From CAZMGV01 sp964565925 (GTDB lineage: Bacteria > JAGRBM01 > JAHCIT01), in contig CAZMGV010000002.1 of the NCBI GenBank assembly GCA_964565925.1, positions 248,001 to 312,000 of the forward strand: a stretch of DNA of 64,000 nucleotides, written 5' to 3'. Positions 6,758 to 14,951 of the stretch are shown one piece after another. Positions within the stretch are counted from its first letter, which is position 1. The number at the start of each line of letters is the position of its first letter. The notes below the pieces were generated by a model. The model was not told where the DNA came from, did no database searches, and was given only the letters and a program-made list of their open reading frames with translations. A program made the position numbers and the translations under genes.

Positions 6758-8319
6758 TGAATCTCCGCATGCGCCATCTGCTGGGGCTGGCCGGTATCGT
6801 CGGCCTGATCGCGGTCGGCCGCGGTCTGGCACAGGACACACCCGCGCCGTCCGATACTCCCGCACCCGTCGATATTCCCGCGGAACCGTTCCCGGGTGCG
6901 GACCAGTCCGCTCTGCCGCCGGCCGGGGGGGACGACCAGCCAGCCTCGCCGTCGCCCGAATCGCCGGCTTCCGGAACGGCGGATCCGGCCGGGTCCGGCG
7001 ACAAGGCGCAGCCCGCAGCGGCGCCCCAGGGCTATCAGCCGGGACCCGACGACCTGCCTCCCGAGAACCAGGGTCCGGCCCAGAAATACGGCGATGAAAC
7101 CTCCGTGCCGGTCACCGAAGCCGAACGGAAAGCCGGCACGAAGGCCCGCACCTACGGCGACGGAGTCCTCTACCGGGTCAAGACCGACGACGGCTGGCAG
7201 ATCGCGCTCCAGTATTACGAGGCGACGTCGAGCGAAAAGCTGTACCCCGTGGTTCTCGTTCACGGCGAAGGCATGAACCGCTACATTTTCGACTTCGGGC
7301 GCAGCCATTCGCTGGCGCGCTATCTCGCATCGCGCGGTTACCCGACGTACGTGGTCGAGCTCCGGGGCCACGGCCTCTCGTCCGTGGAACTGGCGGCTCC
7401 GTCGATGAAAACCACCTGGGTTTTCGAGGACTATCTCAAGGACGTCCAGGCGGCGATGAATTTCGCGGCGCAGCAGTTCGAGATCGACAAGGTGCTCCTG
7501 GTCGGACATTCGACCGGCGGCACGCTCGTGTACGGGATCATGGAGGACGAGCGGTTCGGCAAGATGGTGGCGGGTTCCGTCACGCTCGGCGCGCCGCTCA
7601 TCTACAACCACCCGAACGAGACCATGCTCGCCCTGTTCAACAACCGTGACAAGCTGTTCCAGCACCGCGAGCTGTCGGAAGTCACGACCCGTCACGCCTA
7701 CTACCTGCCGGCGCCTTTTGCGAAGAACACGGACACGCTGCTGGGCGCCCTGTTCTTCAACGACTTCTTCCTGAACAAGAACCGGGTCGAGCGGTTCCTC
7801 GACCACGGCATCGAGAACGTCCGGGTGGATATCCTGCGCCAGATGTCGCTGTGGCTCCAGGAAGAGCGCGTCTACGGGACCGAAGACACGGCGGTCCGGT
7901 ATCTGGACGACCTGAACCTGATCAAGAATCCGGTCTGCATGATGACGGGCTGGCGCGACAACTTCGTCGAGCCGGAGACCGTGCTGGCCGCGTCGGAGCT
8001 GATCGAGCCGGGCTTGAGAAAAGTGGTCAATTTCGGCAAGGTGAACGGCCACAACGACAACTACGGCCATCTGGGCTACCTGCTGAACGATTACGCCCCG
8101 GAAGACGTCTACCCGGAAGTCGGCCGCTGCCTGCAGGAATGGACCGACCGCGCCACGGCCGAAGAGGCCGGTACCAAGGCCCGCCATACGACCGAGCCGG
8201 AAGAGCAGAAGGTCGAGGAGCCGAAGAAGCCGGAAGAGAAGATCGAAGAGAAGGAACGGCAGGAGAAGGACCTCAAGCCCGAGGAAGTGCCGTTCCAGGA
8301 AACGGGACCGGGCTTCTGA
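6757..8319 (+). CDS. Secreted alpha/beta hydrolase with Pro-rich linker and charged C-terminal tail
   Basis: This 520-aa protein has a cleavable-type signal peptide (hydrophobic residues 8-20, probable cleavage near residue 25) and no lipobox. A Pro/Ala/Asp-rich linker covers residues 26-110. The hydrolase domain follows, with VVLVHGEGMN, ELRGHG and the nucleophile elbow GHSTG (Ser252); NYGH supplies the likely catalytic His. After about residue 465 comes a Lys/Glu/Pro-rich tail (repeats such as EEPKKPEEKIEEKE). The low-complexity arms suggest tethering to a partner or the envelope. Translation starts inside the stop of the previous gene; SD GGGGGAGG lies at 6744-6751. Confidence 0.85.
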   Translation: MNLRMRHLLGLAGIVGLIAVGRGLAQDTPAPSDTPAPVDIPAEPFPGADQSALPPAGGDDQPASPSPESPASGTADPAGSGDKAQPAAAPQGYQPGPDDLPPENQGPAQKYGDETSVPVTEAERKAGTKARTYGDGVLYRVKTDDGWQIALQYYEATSSEKLYPVVLVHGEGMNRYIFDFGRSHSLARYLASRGYPTYVVELRGHGLSSVELAAPSMKTTWVFEDYLKDVQAAMNFAAQQFEIDKVLLVGHSTGGTLVYGIMEDERFGKMVAGSVTLGAPLIYNHPNETMLALFNNRDKLFQHRELSEVTTRHAYYLPAPFAKNTDTLLGALFFNDFFLNKNRVERFLDHGIENVRVDILRQMSLWLQEERVYGTEDTAVRYLDDLNLIKNPVCMMTGWRDNFVEPETVLAASELIEPGLRKVVNFGKVNGHNDNYGHLGYLLNDYAPEDVYPEVGRCLQEWTDRATAEEAGTKARHTTEPEEQKVEEPKKPEEKIEEKERQEKDLKPEEVPFQETGPGF

Positions 8320-8364
8320 TCCGGTCTCTGGCCTGACTTGCCCGCCTGACGGGGCGGATCAAAC

Positions 8365-8395
8365 AAAAGGGGCGCTGGTGTCAGCGCCCCTTTTT
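8365..8395. terminator. Bidirectional terminator between convergent genes
   Basis: AAAAGGGGCGCTG / CAGCGCCCCTTTT with GTGT loop is followed on the plus strand by a T run. The opposite strand also has T-rich sequence. It lies between the hydrolase operon (stop 8319) and the convergent GST gene (stop 8461). Confidence 0.88.
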
Positions 8396-8460
8396 CATTC
8401 GCTGCCGAAAGGGTCGGGCAGGCCCGCCGTTGCATCAGCCCTTGCTATCAGTCCTTACTG

Positions 8461-9159
8461 TCAGTCCTTGCAGGCGGTGGGGATGGCGTCGATCGCCCGG
8501 ATCATCCGCATGACGTTCTGGCGGCGCCCGATGTGGTCGAACCCTTCCAGTCCCTCGAACAGCTTCATCAGCCCGTAGGCGGCGAAATCCGCCGACATCG
8601 GCTCCTTGCCGAAGCAGTACGGCCCGTCCGACAGCAGCTCGTTCAGCCGGTCGAGCTGGTAGTCGAACAGCTCCGTGTTGGCTTTCCAGCCGCGGGATTT
8701 CACCTGCTGGTTCATCTGGTAAACGAGCGCCCGCTGCCCGGCGAAAGCAAGGGCCTTGATCTTCAGGCTGTCCGGGTAGCGTCTGGCGCTCGTCTGCATG
8801 AGCTTCGCGGCGTTGTCGCCCTGGCACCATTTGAAGGGCTGCAGGGTCGAGGACAGGGCCTCGTCGGCCCAGTCCTCCAGCAGCGCGTTCAGCGCCCGGT
8901 CGCGCTGTCCTTTGGGGTGCACCGGCTTCACCGGATAGCGCTCGTCCAGCCAGTCGCAGATCGTGGTCGAATCGGTGATCCATTCGTTCCCCACGACGAT
9001 GACCGGGACTTTCGTGCGGCCGGTCTTCTTCTTCAGCTCCGGACGGCCCTCCATGGGCGCTTCCTTGCGGACGTAGGCGAGACCCTTGTAGTCCAGCACC
9101 TTGCGGATTTTTTCGCAGTAGGGGGAAATCTGAAACTGGTGGAGAATGATCGCTTCCAT
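8461..9159 (-). CDS. Glutathione S-transferase-like protein
   Basis: This 232-aa protein has an N-terminal thioredoxin-like GST domain (ILHQFQISPYCEKIRKVLDYKGL; TKVPVIVVGNEWITDSTTICDWLDE with the cis-Pro and Ser-Thr glutathione-contact loop) and a helical C-terminal domain (residues about 90-230). Members conjugate or reduce substrates with glutathione; Cys in SPYC could act as the catalytic residue in the omega/beta style. The start ATG is complementary to 9157-9159. The next gene downstream on the plus strand converges on it across a bidirectional terminator. The exact substrate is unknown. Confidence 0.82.
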   Translation of the reverse strand: MEAIILHQFQISPYCEKIRKVLDYKGLAYVRKEAPMEGRPELKKKTGRTKVPVIVVGNEWITDSTTICDWLDERYPVKPVHPKGQRDRALNALLEDWADEALSSTLQPFKWCQGDNAAKLMQTSARRYPDSLKIKALAFAGQRALVYQMNQQVKSRGWKANTELFDYQLDRLNELLSDGPYCFGKEPMSADFAAYGLMKLFEGLEGFDHIGRRQNVMRMIRAIDAIPTACKD

Positions 9160-9179
9160 GAAGGGTTCCTTTGCCGGGG

Positions 9180-9431
9180 TTATTTGTAGCGGGACACGAT
9201 CCGGGCCCGGATCGCCATCTGCGCTCCGAGAAGCCCCGAAAGGTATCCGTCCTCGAAATTGAACTGTTCGCTGGCCCGCAGCTCCGGGTAGTCGTGGGGC
9301 TGGGACATGTCGTCCTCGGTCAGGGCGGGGACGAGCGACCGGGCCAGCTTGAACACCTTTTTCCGCTGGAGCTCGATGTCCGCCTCCAGCAGCCGGTCGA
9401 CGTCGACGAGTAGTTGCATGACTTCGGACAT
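9180..9431 (-). CDS. Small hypothetical protein
   Basis: This protein of 83 residues from ATG at 9431 (87 if the GTG at 9443 is used) is not one I recognise. It is largely helical and charged (VMQLLVDVDRLLEADIELQRKK; LSGLLGAQMAIRARIVSRYK), has no signal peptide and no cysteine motif. Neither start has a strong SD. It lies 20 bp upstream of the GST gene on the same strand, so the two may be cotranscribed. Codon use is like the neighbours, which supports a real gene. Confidence 0.55.
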   Translation of the reverse strand: MSEVMQLLVDVDRLLEADIELQRKKVFKLARSLVPALTEDDMSQPHDYPELRASEQFNFEDGYLSGLLGAQMAIRARIVSRYK

Positions 9432-9540
9432 AACGGAATTCACTAGTAGCCGTTAGTTTCCGGGTAGACAAAATGGGCACCGAATTTCCGTTTGGCGGGT
9501 GCCGGATGGCGTATACTGCCGTCAGGAGTGCGCAGACGCC

Positions 9541-9753
9541 ATGGGGCTCTACGACGAAGACCTGGACGAGGACGGCGGAGAGCCCGGCAAACTCCGGTGT
9601 CCGCACTGCGGCGAGCAGATCTGGCTGGCCGTGGACGCCGGCGGCGGCGACGAGCAGACGGTGATCGAGGACTGCCCCGTCTGCTGCCGGCCGATGACCG
9701 TGAACTGGTACCGCCGGGGCGGCCGCTGGAGTGGAAATACCGGTGCCTCGTGA
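9541..9753 (+). CDS. CPXCG-motif cysteine-rich protein
   Basis: This 70-aa protein has two cysteine pairs, CPHCGEQIW and EDCPVCCRPM, matching the Cys-rich CPXCG family. The four cysteines presumably bind zinc in a ribbon. The family is common in Proteobacteria, and its function is unknown. ATG at 9541 gives the family's usual length; upstream sequence in frame is not conserved. A thioredoxin-like gene follows 29 bp downstream on the same strand. Confidence 0.82.
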   Translation: MGLYDEDLDEDGGEPGKLRCPHCGEQIWLAVDAGGGDEQTVIEDCPVCCRPMTVNWYRRGGRWSGNTGAS

Positions 9754-9782
9754 GATATGAACCTGCAAGGAGTGGCCAGAAG

Positions 9783-10460
9783 ATGACGACCCTGACGATC
9801 AAGAGAAACACAGTTGCCGCCGCTATGGCGACCCTGCTGCTGGCGTCCGCGTTCGCGGCGCGGGCCGAAGATATCGTTCCCCCGAAACCGGTTCCCGCGC
9901 TCCAGGGGAAGACCACGGCCGGCAAGAAGCTGGATCTGGCGAAACTTCTCAAGAGCAGGAAGCCCAAGGAAACCTGGGTGCTGTTCTGGGCCAGCTGGTG
10001 CCCGCCGTGCGCGTTCGAACTGCCTGAACTGGAGAAACTCTGGAAAGAGCTCCGCGGCAAGGGGTTCGAGGTCGTCACCGTCAACGAAGAGGCGATGAGC
10101 CCCGACATGGCCTGGGCCAAGGGGCTGCCGGATTATGTGAAGATGATGAAAATCTCCTACCCGGTGATCGACGACAATGACGGAAAACTGGCCGACGCCT
10201 GGGGCGTCGAAGGCCGTCTGCCGACCCTCTACCGGGTCAATGAAAAGGGAGAGATCATCGCCCGCGAACTCGGATTCTCGGAAGACGTGTTCCGTGTCCG
10301 GGAAAAAGGCCTGAAAGAACGGCTGGGCGTGATCGAGAAGACCGAAACCGCACCGCCCGCGCACAAGCCGCTGGAGGAAAAACCGGCGGCTGAAAAAGCG
10401 TCCGGCGCAAAGTCCCCGGAAGCAAAGCCGGCGGAAGCAAGACCGGCGGAGAAGCAGTAG
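9783..10460 (+). CDS. TlpA-like thioredoxin-fold protein, exported
   Basis: This 225-aa protein has a signal peptide (TVAAAMATLLLASAFAARA) and a thioredoxin-fold domain with the redox motif WCPPC in VLFWASWCPPCAFELPELEK, as in TlpA/ResA thiol-disulphide reductases of the periplasm. The cis-Pro loop reads GRLPTLYRVNEKGEI. The last about 45 residues are a Lys/Pro/Ala/Glu-rich tail, unusual for the family and probably disordered. AAGGAG lies about 11 bp upstream of the ATG. Its stop abuts the stop of the convergent acetyltransferase gene. It probably maintains reduced or correctly paired cysteines outside the cytoplasm; its partner is unknown. Confidence 0.85.
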   Translation: MTTLTIKRNTVAAAMATLLLASAFAARAEDIVPPKPVPALQGKTTAGKKLDLAKLLKSRKPKETWVLFWASWCPPCAFELPELEKLWKELRGKGFEVVTVNEEAMSPDMAWAKGLPDYVKMMKISYPVIDDNDGKLADAWGVEGRLPTLYRVNEKGEIIARELGFSEDVFRVREKGLKERLGVIEKTETAPPAHKPLEEKPAAEKASGAKSPEAKPAEARPAEKQ

Positions 10461-10946
10461 CTACTTCTTCCGGTATTTCTCCAGCGCCTCGCCTTCCATC
10501 CGGCAGATCCGCCAGTCGGGCAGAATCTGCGCGCCAAACGACCGGTACAGGTTCTGGGCGTTCTCGTTCCAGTCGAGCACCGACCATTCGAAACGCGAAC
10601 AGTGGTGTTCGGCCGCCACGCGGGCGACGATTTCGAGCATCCGGCGGCCGATCCCCCGCTTGCGGTGGGACGGCGTCACGTACAGGTCCTCGAGCCAGAG
10701 GCCCTTTTTCATCCTGAACGTGCTGAACGTCTCAAAGAAGATCGCGTAACCGATGACCCCGGCGCCTTCGGCGTCCGCGACGATGCACTGGGCGGCGGGG
10801 ACATCGGCAAACAGGGCCTCCACCAGTTCGAAACGGGTGCCCGTCACCTGGTGTTCGAGCTTTTCGAAGCGGGCCAGCTCCAGGATGAGTTCGTAGACCC
10901 GTTCGATGTCGGTCATGTTGGCGATACGGTAGCTCACTGAATCCAT
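10461..10946 (-). CDS. GNAT-family N-acetyltransferase (diamine acetyltransferase-like)
   Basis: This 161-aa GNAT protein has the acetyl-CoA pyrophosphate loop SHRKRGIGRRML (Q/RxxGxG/A type), the LEDLYV strand before it, and the motif FEWSVLDWNENAQNLYRSFGA typical of the spermidine/spermine-thialysine acetyltransferase subgroup. The likely reaction is acetylation of a polyamine or similar amine. ATG at 10946 follows GGGGAG closely; an ATG at 10958 is an alternative. Its stop abuts that of the convergent TlpA-like gene, with no room for a terminator. Confidence 0.82.
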   Translation of the reverse strand: MDSVSYRIANMTDIERVYELILELARFEKLEHQVTGTRFELVEALFADVPAAQCIVADAEGAGVIGYAIFFETFSTFRMKKGLWLEDLYVTPSHRKRGIGRRMLEIVARVAAEHHCSRFEWSVLDWNENAQNLYRSFGAQILPDWRICRMEGEALEKYRKK

Positions 10947-11086
10947 GGGACTCCCCATTAACACGGGACGGGAACGTGCAAAAGCGGTCCCCGAATGCTT
11001 TCCGGAAGGCGTTTCCGGGGCTGACGGCGGCGGGATTTTCCGGTACAATGAAATCCTGCGATGTTGGGAAAGGCGGCCGTGAGGGG

Positions 11087-11680
11087 ATGGGTACGGTTTC
11101 ACGTCAGTCGGCAGTTGCCGTGCTTTGGGCGGCGGTTTTTCTGGTGGTTCCGGGATTCGTTCCGGTCGCACAGGCGAAAATCTACAAATACCGGGACAAG
11201 TGGGGGATGACCCATGTGGTGGATTCTCCGGGAAAAGTTCCGCCGGAGTACCAGGATCAGGTGAAGTCCGAAGCGGGGAGCCCGGCGCCTGCCTACCAGC
11301 TCCAGCAGCCTTCGGCCCCGATTGTCCCGGCCCAGAGCGGCAGCCCGGCCGGCAGACCGGCCGCCGGAGGACCCGCCGGGGGTTCCGATGCCGCCGGCGA
11401 TGCCAGAAAAAAGCGCTGCGAGCGCGAGATCGGCGAGCAGACCGCCCGAATCTCCGAACTGCGGAAAAAGGCGGATGCCTGGACCGACGAAGAGATGAAC
11501 CGCAACTGCGGCGACGCTTCGCGTACCAAGGAAGGCGGCTGTTATTACATTACGGCCCGCGGCGGCATGCGGGAGATGCTGGAAAACCAGCGGAAAGAAA
11601 CAGAAGCCAAAAATCCATACCGCAAGCAGGCGGCGGACGCCGAGCTTCGTCTGAAAAAACTGGAAGGGGAATGCCGCTGA
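11087..11680 (+). CDS. DUF4124 domain-containing exported protein
   Basis: This 197-aa protein has a signal peptide (VLWAAVFLVVPGFVPVAQA) followed at once by a DUF4124 domain, KIYKYRDKWGMTHVVDSPGKVP. A Gly/Ala/Pro-rich linker (about residues 65-105) leads to a C-terminal charged helical part with four cysteines (KKRCERE, NRNCGD, GGCYY, EGECR) that may form disulphides. The family is periplasmic and uncharacterised. ATG at 11087 has GAGGGG directly before it. The DUF2804 gene follows 27 bp later on the same strand. Confidence 0.8.
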   Translation: MGTVSRQSAVAVLWAAVFLVVPGFVPVAQAKIYKYRDKWGMTHVVDSPGKVPPEYQDQVKSEAGSPAPAYQLQQPSAPIVPAQSGSPAGRPAAGGPAGGSDAAGDARKKRCEREIGEQTARISELRKKADAWTDEEMNRNCGDASRTKEGGCYYITARGGMREMLENQRKETEAKNPYRKQAADAELRLKKLEGECR

Positions 11681-11707
11681 CCGGAAACGGAAAGCAGGCA
11701 TCTGAAC

Positions 11708-12745
11708 GTGAACGATTCCTATCTCACCGCCGAACGTGAACTCACCCGGCCTGTCGATGAATGTCTGGCCGACGGGACGCTCAATCCAGAGGCCGTCGGC
11801 TGGTCCCGCCATCCGCTGCACCGGTGCAATGTGACCGGCAACTGGGGCCGCAAGAAGCGCTGGGACTACTGGGCCGTTACCAGCACGGAGTGCCTGCTGT
11901 CGGTGACCTATGCGGATCTGGACTATCTCGGATTCATCGCGGTCTCGCTGGTGGATTTCGAGACCCGCCGGAGTTTCGACCACGCCATGCTGGTGCCGTT
12001 TTCGCCGGGGTTCAGGCAGCCGGAAACCGTCGGCGGCGGGGACATTTCGTTCAGAATGCCGGGCTTGAATCTTTCGTTCCATGAGGAACCGGGAGCGACC
12101 TTTATCGAAGCGGACATGAAACGTCCGGGCATTCCGGCCGTACACGCTCAGGTCCGTATCGAAAAACCGCCCAGCCATGAAACACTCAATGTGATCATTC
12201 CGTGGAGCAGGGAGCGGTTCCAGTTCACCTCCAAGCAGAACACCCTTCCGGCGACCGGCAAGGTGACGGCCGGAAACCGCACGTACCGCTTCGGGCCCCA
12301 GAACCAGTCGTTCGGCTGCCTGGATTACGGGCGCGGTATCTGGCCTTTCAAAACCATCTGGAACTGGGCGAGCGCATCGGGCGTCGAAGACGGCCAGGTG
12401 ATCGGCCTTCAGTTCGGAGGCAAATGGACCGACGGGACCGGCTATACCGAAAACGGGCTCTGTCTGAACGGCCGGCTGCACAAGATCGGCGAGGACCTCG
12501 ACATCCAGTACGACCGGAGCGATTTCATGAAGCCCTGGTCGCTCACCGCGCCCAGATCGGGACGGGTGAACCTCAAGTTTGAACCTTTTCTCGAGAAGCC
12601 CCTGAAAGTGCCCCTCGGACTGGCGGGTGTCGAGCTTCACCTCTGTATCGGATACTTCAGCGGCGAGATTCTGACCGATGAACGTGAATCAGTCCGCATC
12701 CGGAAGCTCGTGGGCTGGGCGGAAGAGATGCAGGCACGCTGGTAA
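11708..12745 (+). CDS. DUF2804 domain-containing protein
   Basis: This 345-aa protein matches DUF2804: RHPLHRCNVTGNWGRKKRWDYW near residue 35, FGCLDYGRGIWPFKTIWNWA in the centre and a long all-beta layout, resembling lipocalin/CrtC-like or hydroxyneurosporene-synthase-type beta barrels. There is no signal peptide. Function is unknown in all organisms I know. The start is GTG at 11708. It is probably cotranscribed with the DUF4124 gene and is followed by a weak hairpin before the acyltransferase gene. Confidence 0.82.
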   Translation: MNDSYLTAERELTRPVDECLADGTLNPEAVGWSRHPLHRCNVTGNWGRKKRWDYWAVTSTECLLSVTYADLDYLGFIAVSLVDFETRRSFDHAMLVPFSPGFRQPETVGGGDISFRMPGLNLSFHEEPGATFIEADMKRPGIPAVHAQVRIEKPPSHETLNVIIPWSRERFQFTSKQNTLPATGKVTAGNRTYRFGPQNQSFGCLDYGRGIWPFKTIWNWASASGVEDGQVIGLQFGGKWTDGTGYTENGLCLNGRLHKIGEDLDIQYDRSDFMKPWSLTAPRSGRVNLKFEPFLEKPLKVPLGLAGVELHLCIGYFSGEILTDERESVRIRKLVGWAEEMQARW

Positions 12746-12794
12746 TCCGGCCATTCCGGCGAACTGGCCCGTTGCGTCATAAGCACTCGGTAAA

Positions 12795-12815
12795 AGAACC
12801 GTAAAGACGGTTTTC
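12795..12815 (+). terminator. Possible short terminator hairpin
   Basis: AACCGT / ACGGTT with AAAG loop extends by a wobble and an A-T pair and ends in TTTTC. The short stem and poor T run make it doubtful. Confidence 0.3.
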
Positions 12816-12855
12816 AGTCATACCGCTCAGGCTGTGAAGGTTCTACCTTGCAGTC

Positions 12856-13461
12856 GTGTCACTCAAGAAAATCATGGGAATAGTCGCGATGTGGATGTTC
12901 GGCTGGAAAGTGATCGGCCGCAAACCCCCGTTCGAGCGGTATGTTCTCGTCGCCGCACCGCACACGTCCAACTGGGACTTTGTTTTCTGTCTGGGCGCCG
13001 CGTGGAGATGGGACATCAAGCTCTACTGGATGGGCAAGAACACGCTCTTCAGATGGCCATTCGGCGGTTTCATGCGCTGGGCGGGCGGCATCCCGGTGGA
13101 CCGGAGCTCGTCGCACAATCTGGTCCAGCAGATGACGGAAGCGTTCGAGAAAACTCCGGACCTGGTCGTCTGCATCCCGCCGCAGGGCTCGCGCAGCCGC
13201 CGGGAATACTGGAAGTCGGGCTTCTATCACATCGCCCAGGGCGCCAAGGTGCCGCTGATTCTCGGCGTACTGGACTACAAGTACAAGGAAGCCGAATTCG
13301 GTCCGGCCGTCTGGCCGTCCGGCAACATCAAGGCCGACATGGACATCATCCGCGAGTTCTACAAGGACAAGAACGGAAAGTTCCCGGCTGATTTCGGTCC
13401 CGTCCGTCTGAAGGACGAATCCCACGGCGAAGATCTCCCGCTGGCAGCCAGCGGCGGCTAA
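12856..13461 (+). CDS. PlsC-family 1-acyl-glycerol-phosphate acyltransferase-like protein
   Basis: This 201-aa protein has the lysophospholipid acyltransferase motifs: HTSNWD (catalytic H-x4-D, residues 36-41), GGIPVDRSSS, and PPQGSRSRREYWKSGFYHIA. In most members the third motif reads PEGTRS; here Gln110 (CAG at 13183-13185) replaces the Glu that helps bind the glycerol phosphate, so activity or acceptor may differ. It is short and has only a weakly hydrophobic N-terminus. The start GTG at 12856 lacks an SD; ATG at 12874 is possible. It lies 10 bp before an alpha/beta hydrolase gene, suggesting linked lipid metabolism. Confidence 0.8.
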   Translation: MSLKKIMGIVAMWMFGWKVIGRKPPFERYVLVAAPHTSNWDFVFCLGAAWRWDIKLYWMGKNTLFRWPFGGFMRWAGGIPVDRSSSHNLVQQMTEAFEKTPDLVVCIPPQGSRSRREYWKSGFYHIAQGAKVPLILGVLDYKYKEAEFGPAVWPSGNIKADMDIIREFYKDKNGKFPADFGPVRLKDESHGEDLPLAASGG

Positions 13462-13471
13462 GATCCCGCAC

Positions 13472-14485
13472 ATGTCACGGCCTTCTTACCACCGGATGCA
13501 CCGTGTCCGGACCGGCGACGGCTGGCCCGTCACCCTGTACGAATACGATCCGTCGGGGCCGGACCGGAAACCGGTTCCGGTCATTCTCTGCCACGGCAGC
13601 TACTGCCGCTATAATTTTTACGACATCGGGGGCGGCGAGGGGTTCGCGCCGTGGCTTGCGGCCCGGGGCTACCGGGTGTTTTCGGTGGACCTGCGCGGAC
13701 GGGGCCGGTCCGTACCGGGTCCGTCCGATGAAAAGCCCCGGAACTACCGCCGGTGGCACTGGCGGGTTCACGACATTATCGAGTTCGATATTCCCGCCAT
13801 CGTCGAAGTGGTGGTGAGGCTGTCGGGGAGTCCCGCTGCCGACTACGTGGGCCATTCGATGGGCGGGATCGTCGGATTTTCCCACCTGTTCAGGACACAG
13901 GACCCCAGAGTCCGCAAAATGGTCGCGGCCGGCACGATCAGCCCCCGTACCGGACATCGGTTGATGAAGGAGCTGGAATCCGGCGGGGATACCGGCGCCT
14001 TCAACCTGATGGAGCTGATGCAGCCCATCGGCCGGATGATGCCGTTTATACCGCTGCAGCCGGCGGCAAGAATCGCCGCGCAGGTGCTCCCCGGTTCACT
14101 GCTTCACCGTCAGCCCGCGTTCAATTTTTCCAACATGGAAGACCGGGTCATGCGGTTTTATATGCGAAAAGGGACCGTGAACGTCTCGGCCGCCAAGATG
14201 GCGTCTTTCAAGGAGCTGTTTGCCGGAGCGGAAGGCGAGCGTCTGGCGTCACGGGCCCGGGATTACACCCATCCGACGTTGTGGATCTCCGGCGAAAAAG
14301 ATTTTCTGGTGCCGCCCAAGTGGGTGAGGTCGGATTTCGAGCATTCGGACGTGGCGGGAAAGCACTATGTGAATTTCGCCCAGAGCGAAGGCTTCAGCGC
14401 CGATTACGGGCACGGCGACCTGTTCGTGGGCAGGAACGCGCACCGGGAGGTGTTCCCGGAGATCGCCCGCTGGCTGGAAAGATAG
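13472..14485 (+). CDS. Alpha/beta hydrolase, cytoplasmic paralogue of the 4506-8319 family
   Basis: This 337-aa hydrolase has no signal peptide. It has VPVILCHGSY, VDLRGRGRS, the nucleophile elbow GHSMG (Ser129) and DYGHGD with His314. The ending EVFPEIARWLE and the DYGH motif match the three secreted hydrolases 5-9 kb upstream, so this is a fourth member of the same family and looks fully active. It follows the PlsC-like gene by 10 bp. An acyltransferase-hydrolase pair would suit remodelling of a glycerolipid, but that is inference. Confidence 0.84.
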   Translation: MSRPSYHRMHRVRTGDGWPVTLYEYDPSGPDRKPVPVILCHGSYCRYNFYDIGGGEGFAPWLAARGYRVFSVDLRGRGRSVPGPSDEKPRNYRRWHWRVHDIIEFDIPAIVEVVVRLSGSPAADYVGHSMGGIVGFSHLFRTQDPRVRKMVAAGTISPRTGHRLMKELESGGDTGAFNLMELMQPIGRMMPFIPLQPAARIAAQVLPGSLLHRQPAFNFSNMEDRVMRFYMRKGTVNVSAAKMASFKELFAGAEGERLASRARDYTHPTLWISGEKDFLVPPKWVRSDFEHSDVAGKHYVNFAQSEGFSADYGHGDLFVGRNAHREVFPEIARWLER

Positions 14486-14497
14486 GACGGTCCCGGA

Positions 14498-14827
14498 CTA
14501 GCCGCCCAGCTTGGCCAGAAAACGGCGCAGCAGGGTTTTGCCTTCCGATGACAGCACGATGAATTCGACGCCGAAACCGACCGGCTTGCCGTTGGGATAG
14601 GGTTTATGGTGGGCGACGCTGCCTTCGATCCGCAGCTTGTCGTTCGTGTCCGGCAGATCGAGCTGGAGCGTCACCAGGTCTCCGATATCGAGCGGATGGT
14701 CCGCAGAGACGTACATTCCGCCCTGCGAGATGTCGTCCGACACGGCGTTCCGGAGTTCTTCCCGGTCGTGAAAATGGACTTCCAGATTGGCCTTGATCCG
14801 CGGATGCCTGCGGTTATCGGTTTCCAT
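14498..14827 (-). CDS. PilZ domain protein (c-di-GMP receptor)
   Basis: This 109-aa single-domain protein has both PilZ binding motifs: RRHPRI (RxxxR type, residues 6-11) and DISQGGMYV (D/NxSxxG). Such proteins bind cyclic di-GMP and change motility, exopolysaccharide or secretion. The ATG complementary to 14825-14827 follows GGGGG and places the RRxxR motif near the N-terminus as usual. It is convergent with the hydrolase gene, 12 bp apart. The target is unknown. Confidence 0.88.
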   Translation of the reverse strand: METDNRRHPRIKANLEVHFHDREELRNAVSDDISQGGMYVSADHPLDIGDLVTLQLDLPDTNDKLRIEGSVAHHKPYPNGKPVGFGVEFIVLSSEGKTLLRRFLAKLGG

Positions 14828-14951
14828 GTGACCCCCGGCGGCCCCTTCGCCGCCCCCATTCCCATATGCTGCAACAGGAAAGGCCGCTTGCCAAGATTTT
14901 GCCGGGTGGCAATAGTGATCCGGCACCAGCGGCTAAAAGGGGCGTGTTTTT

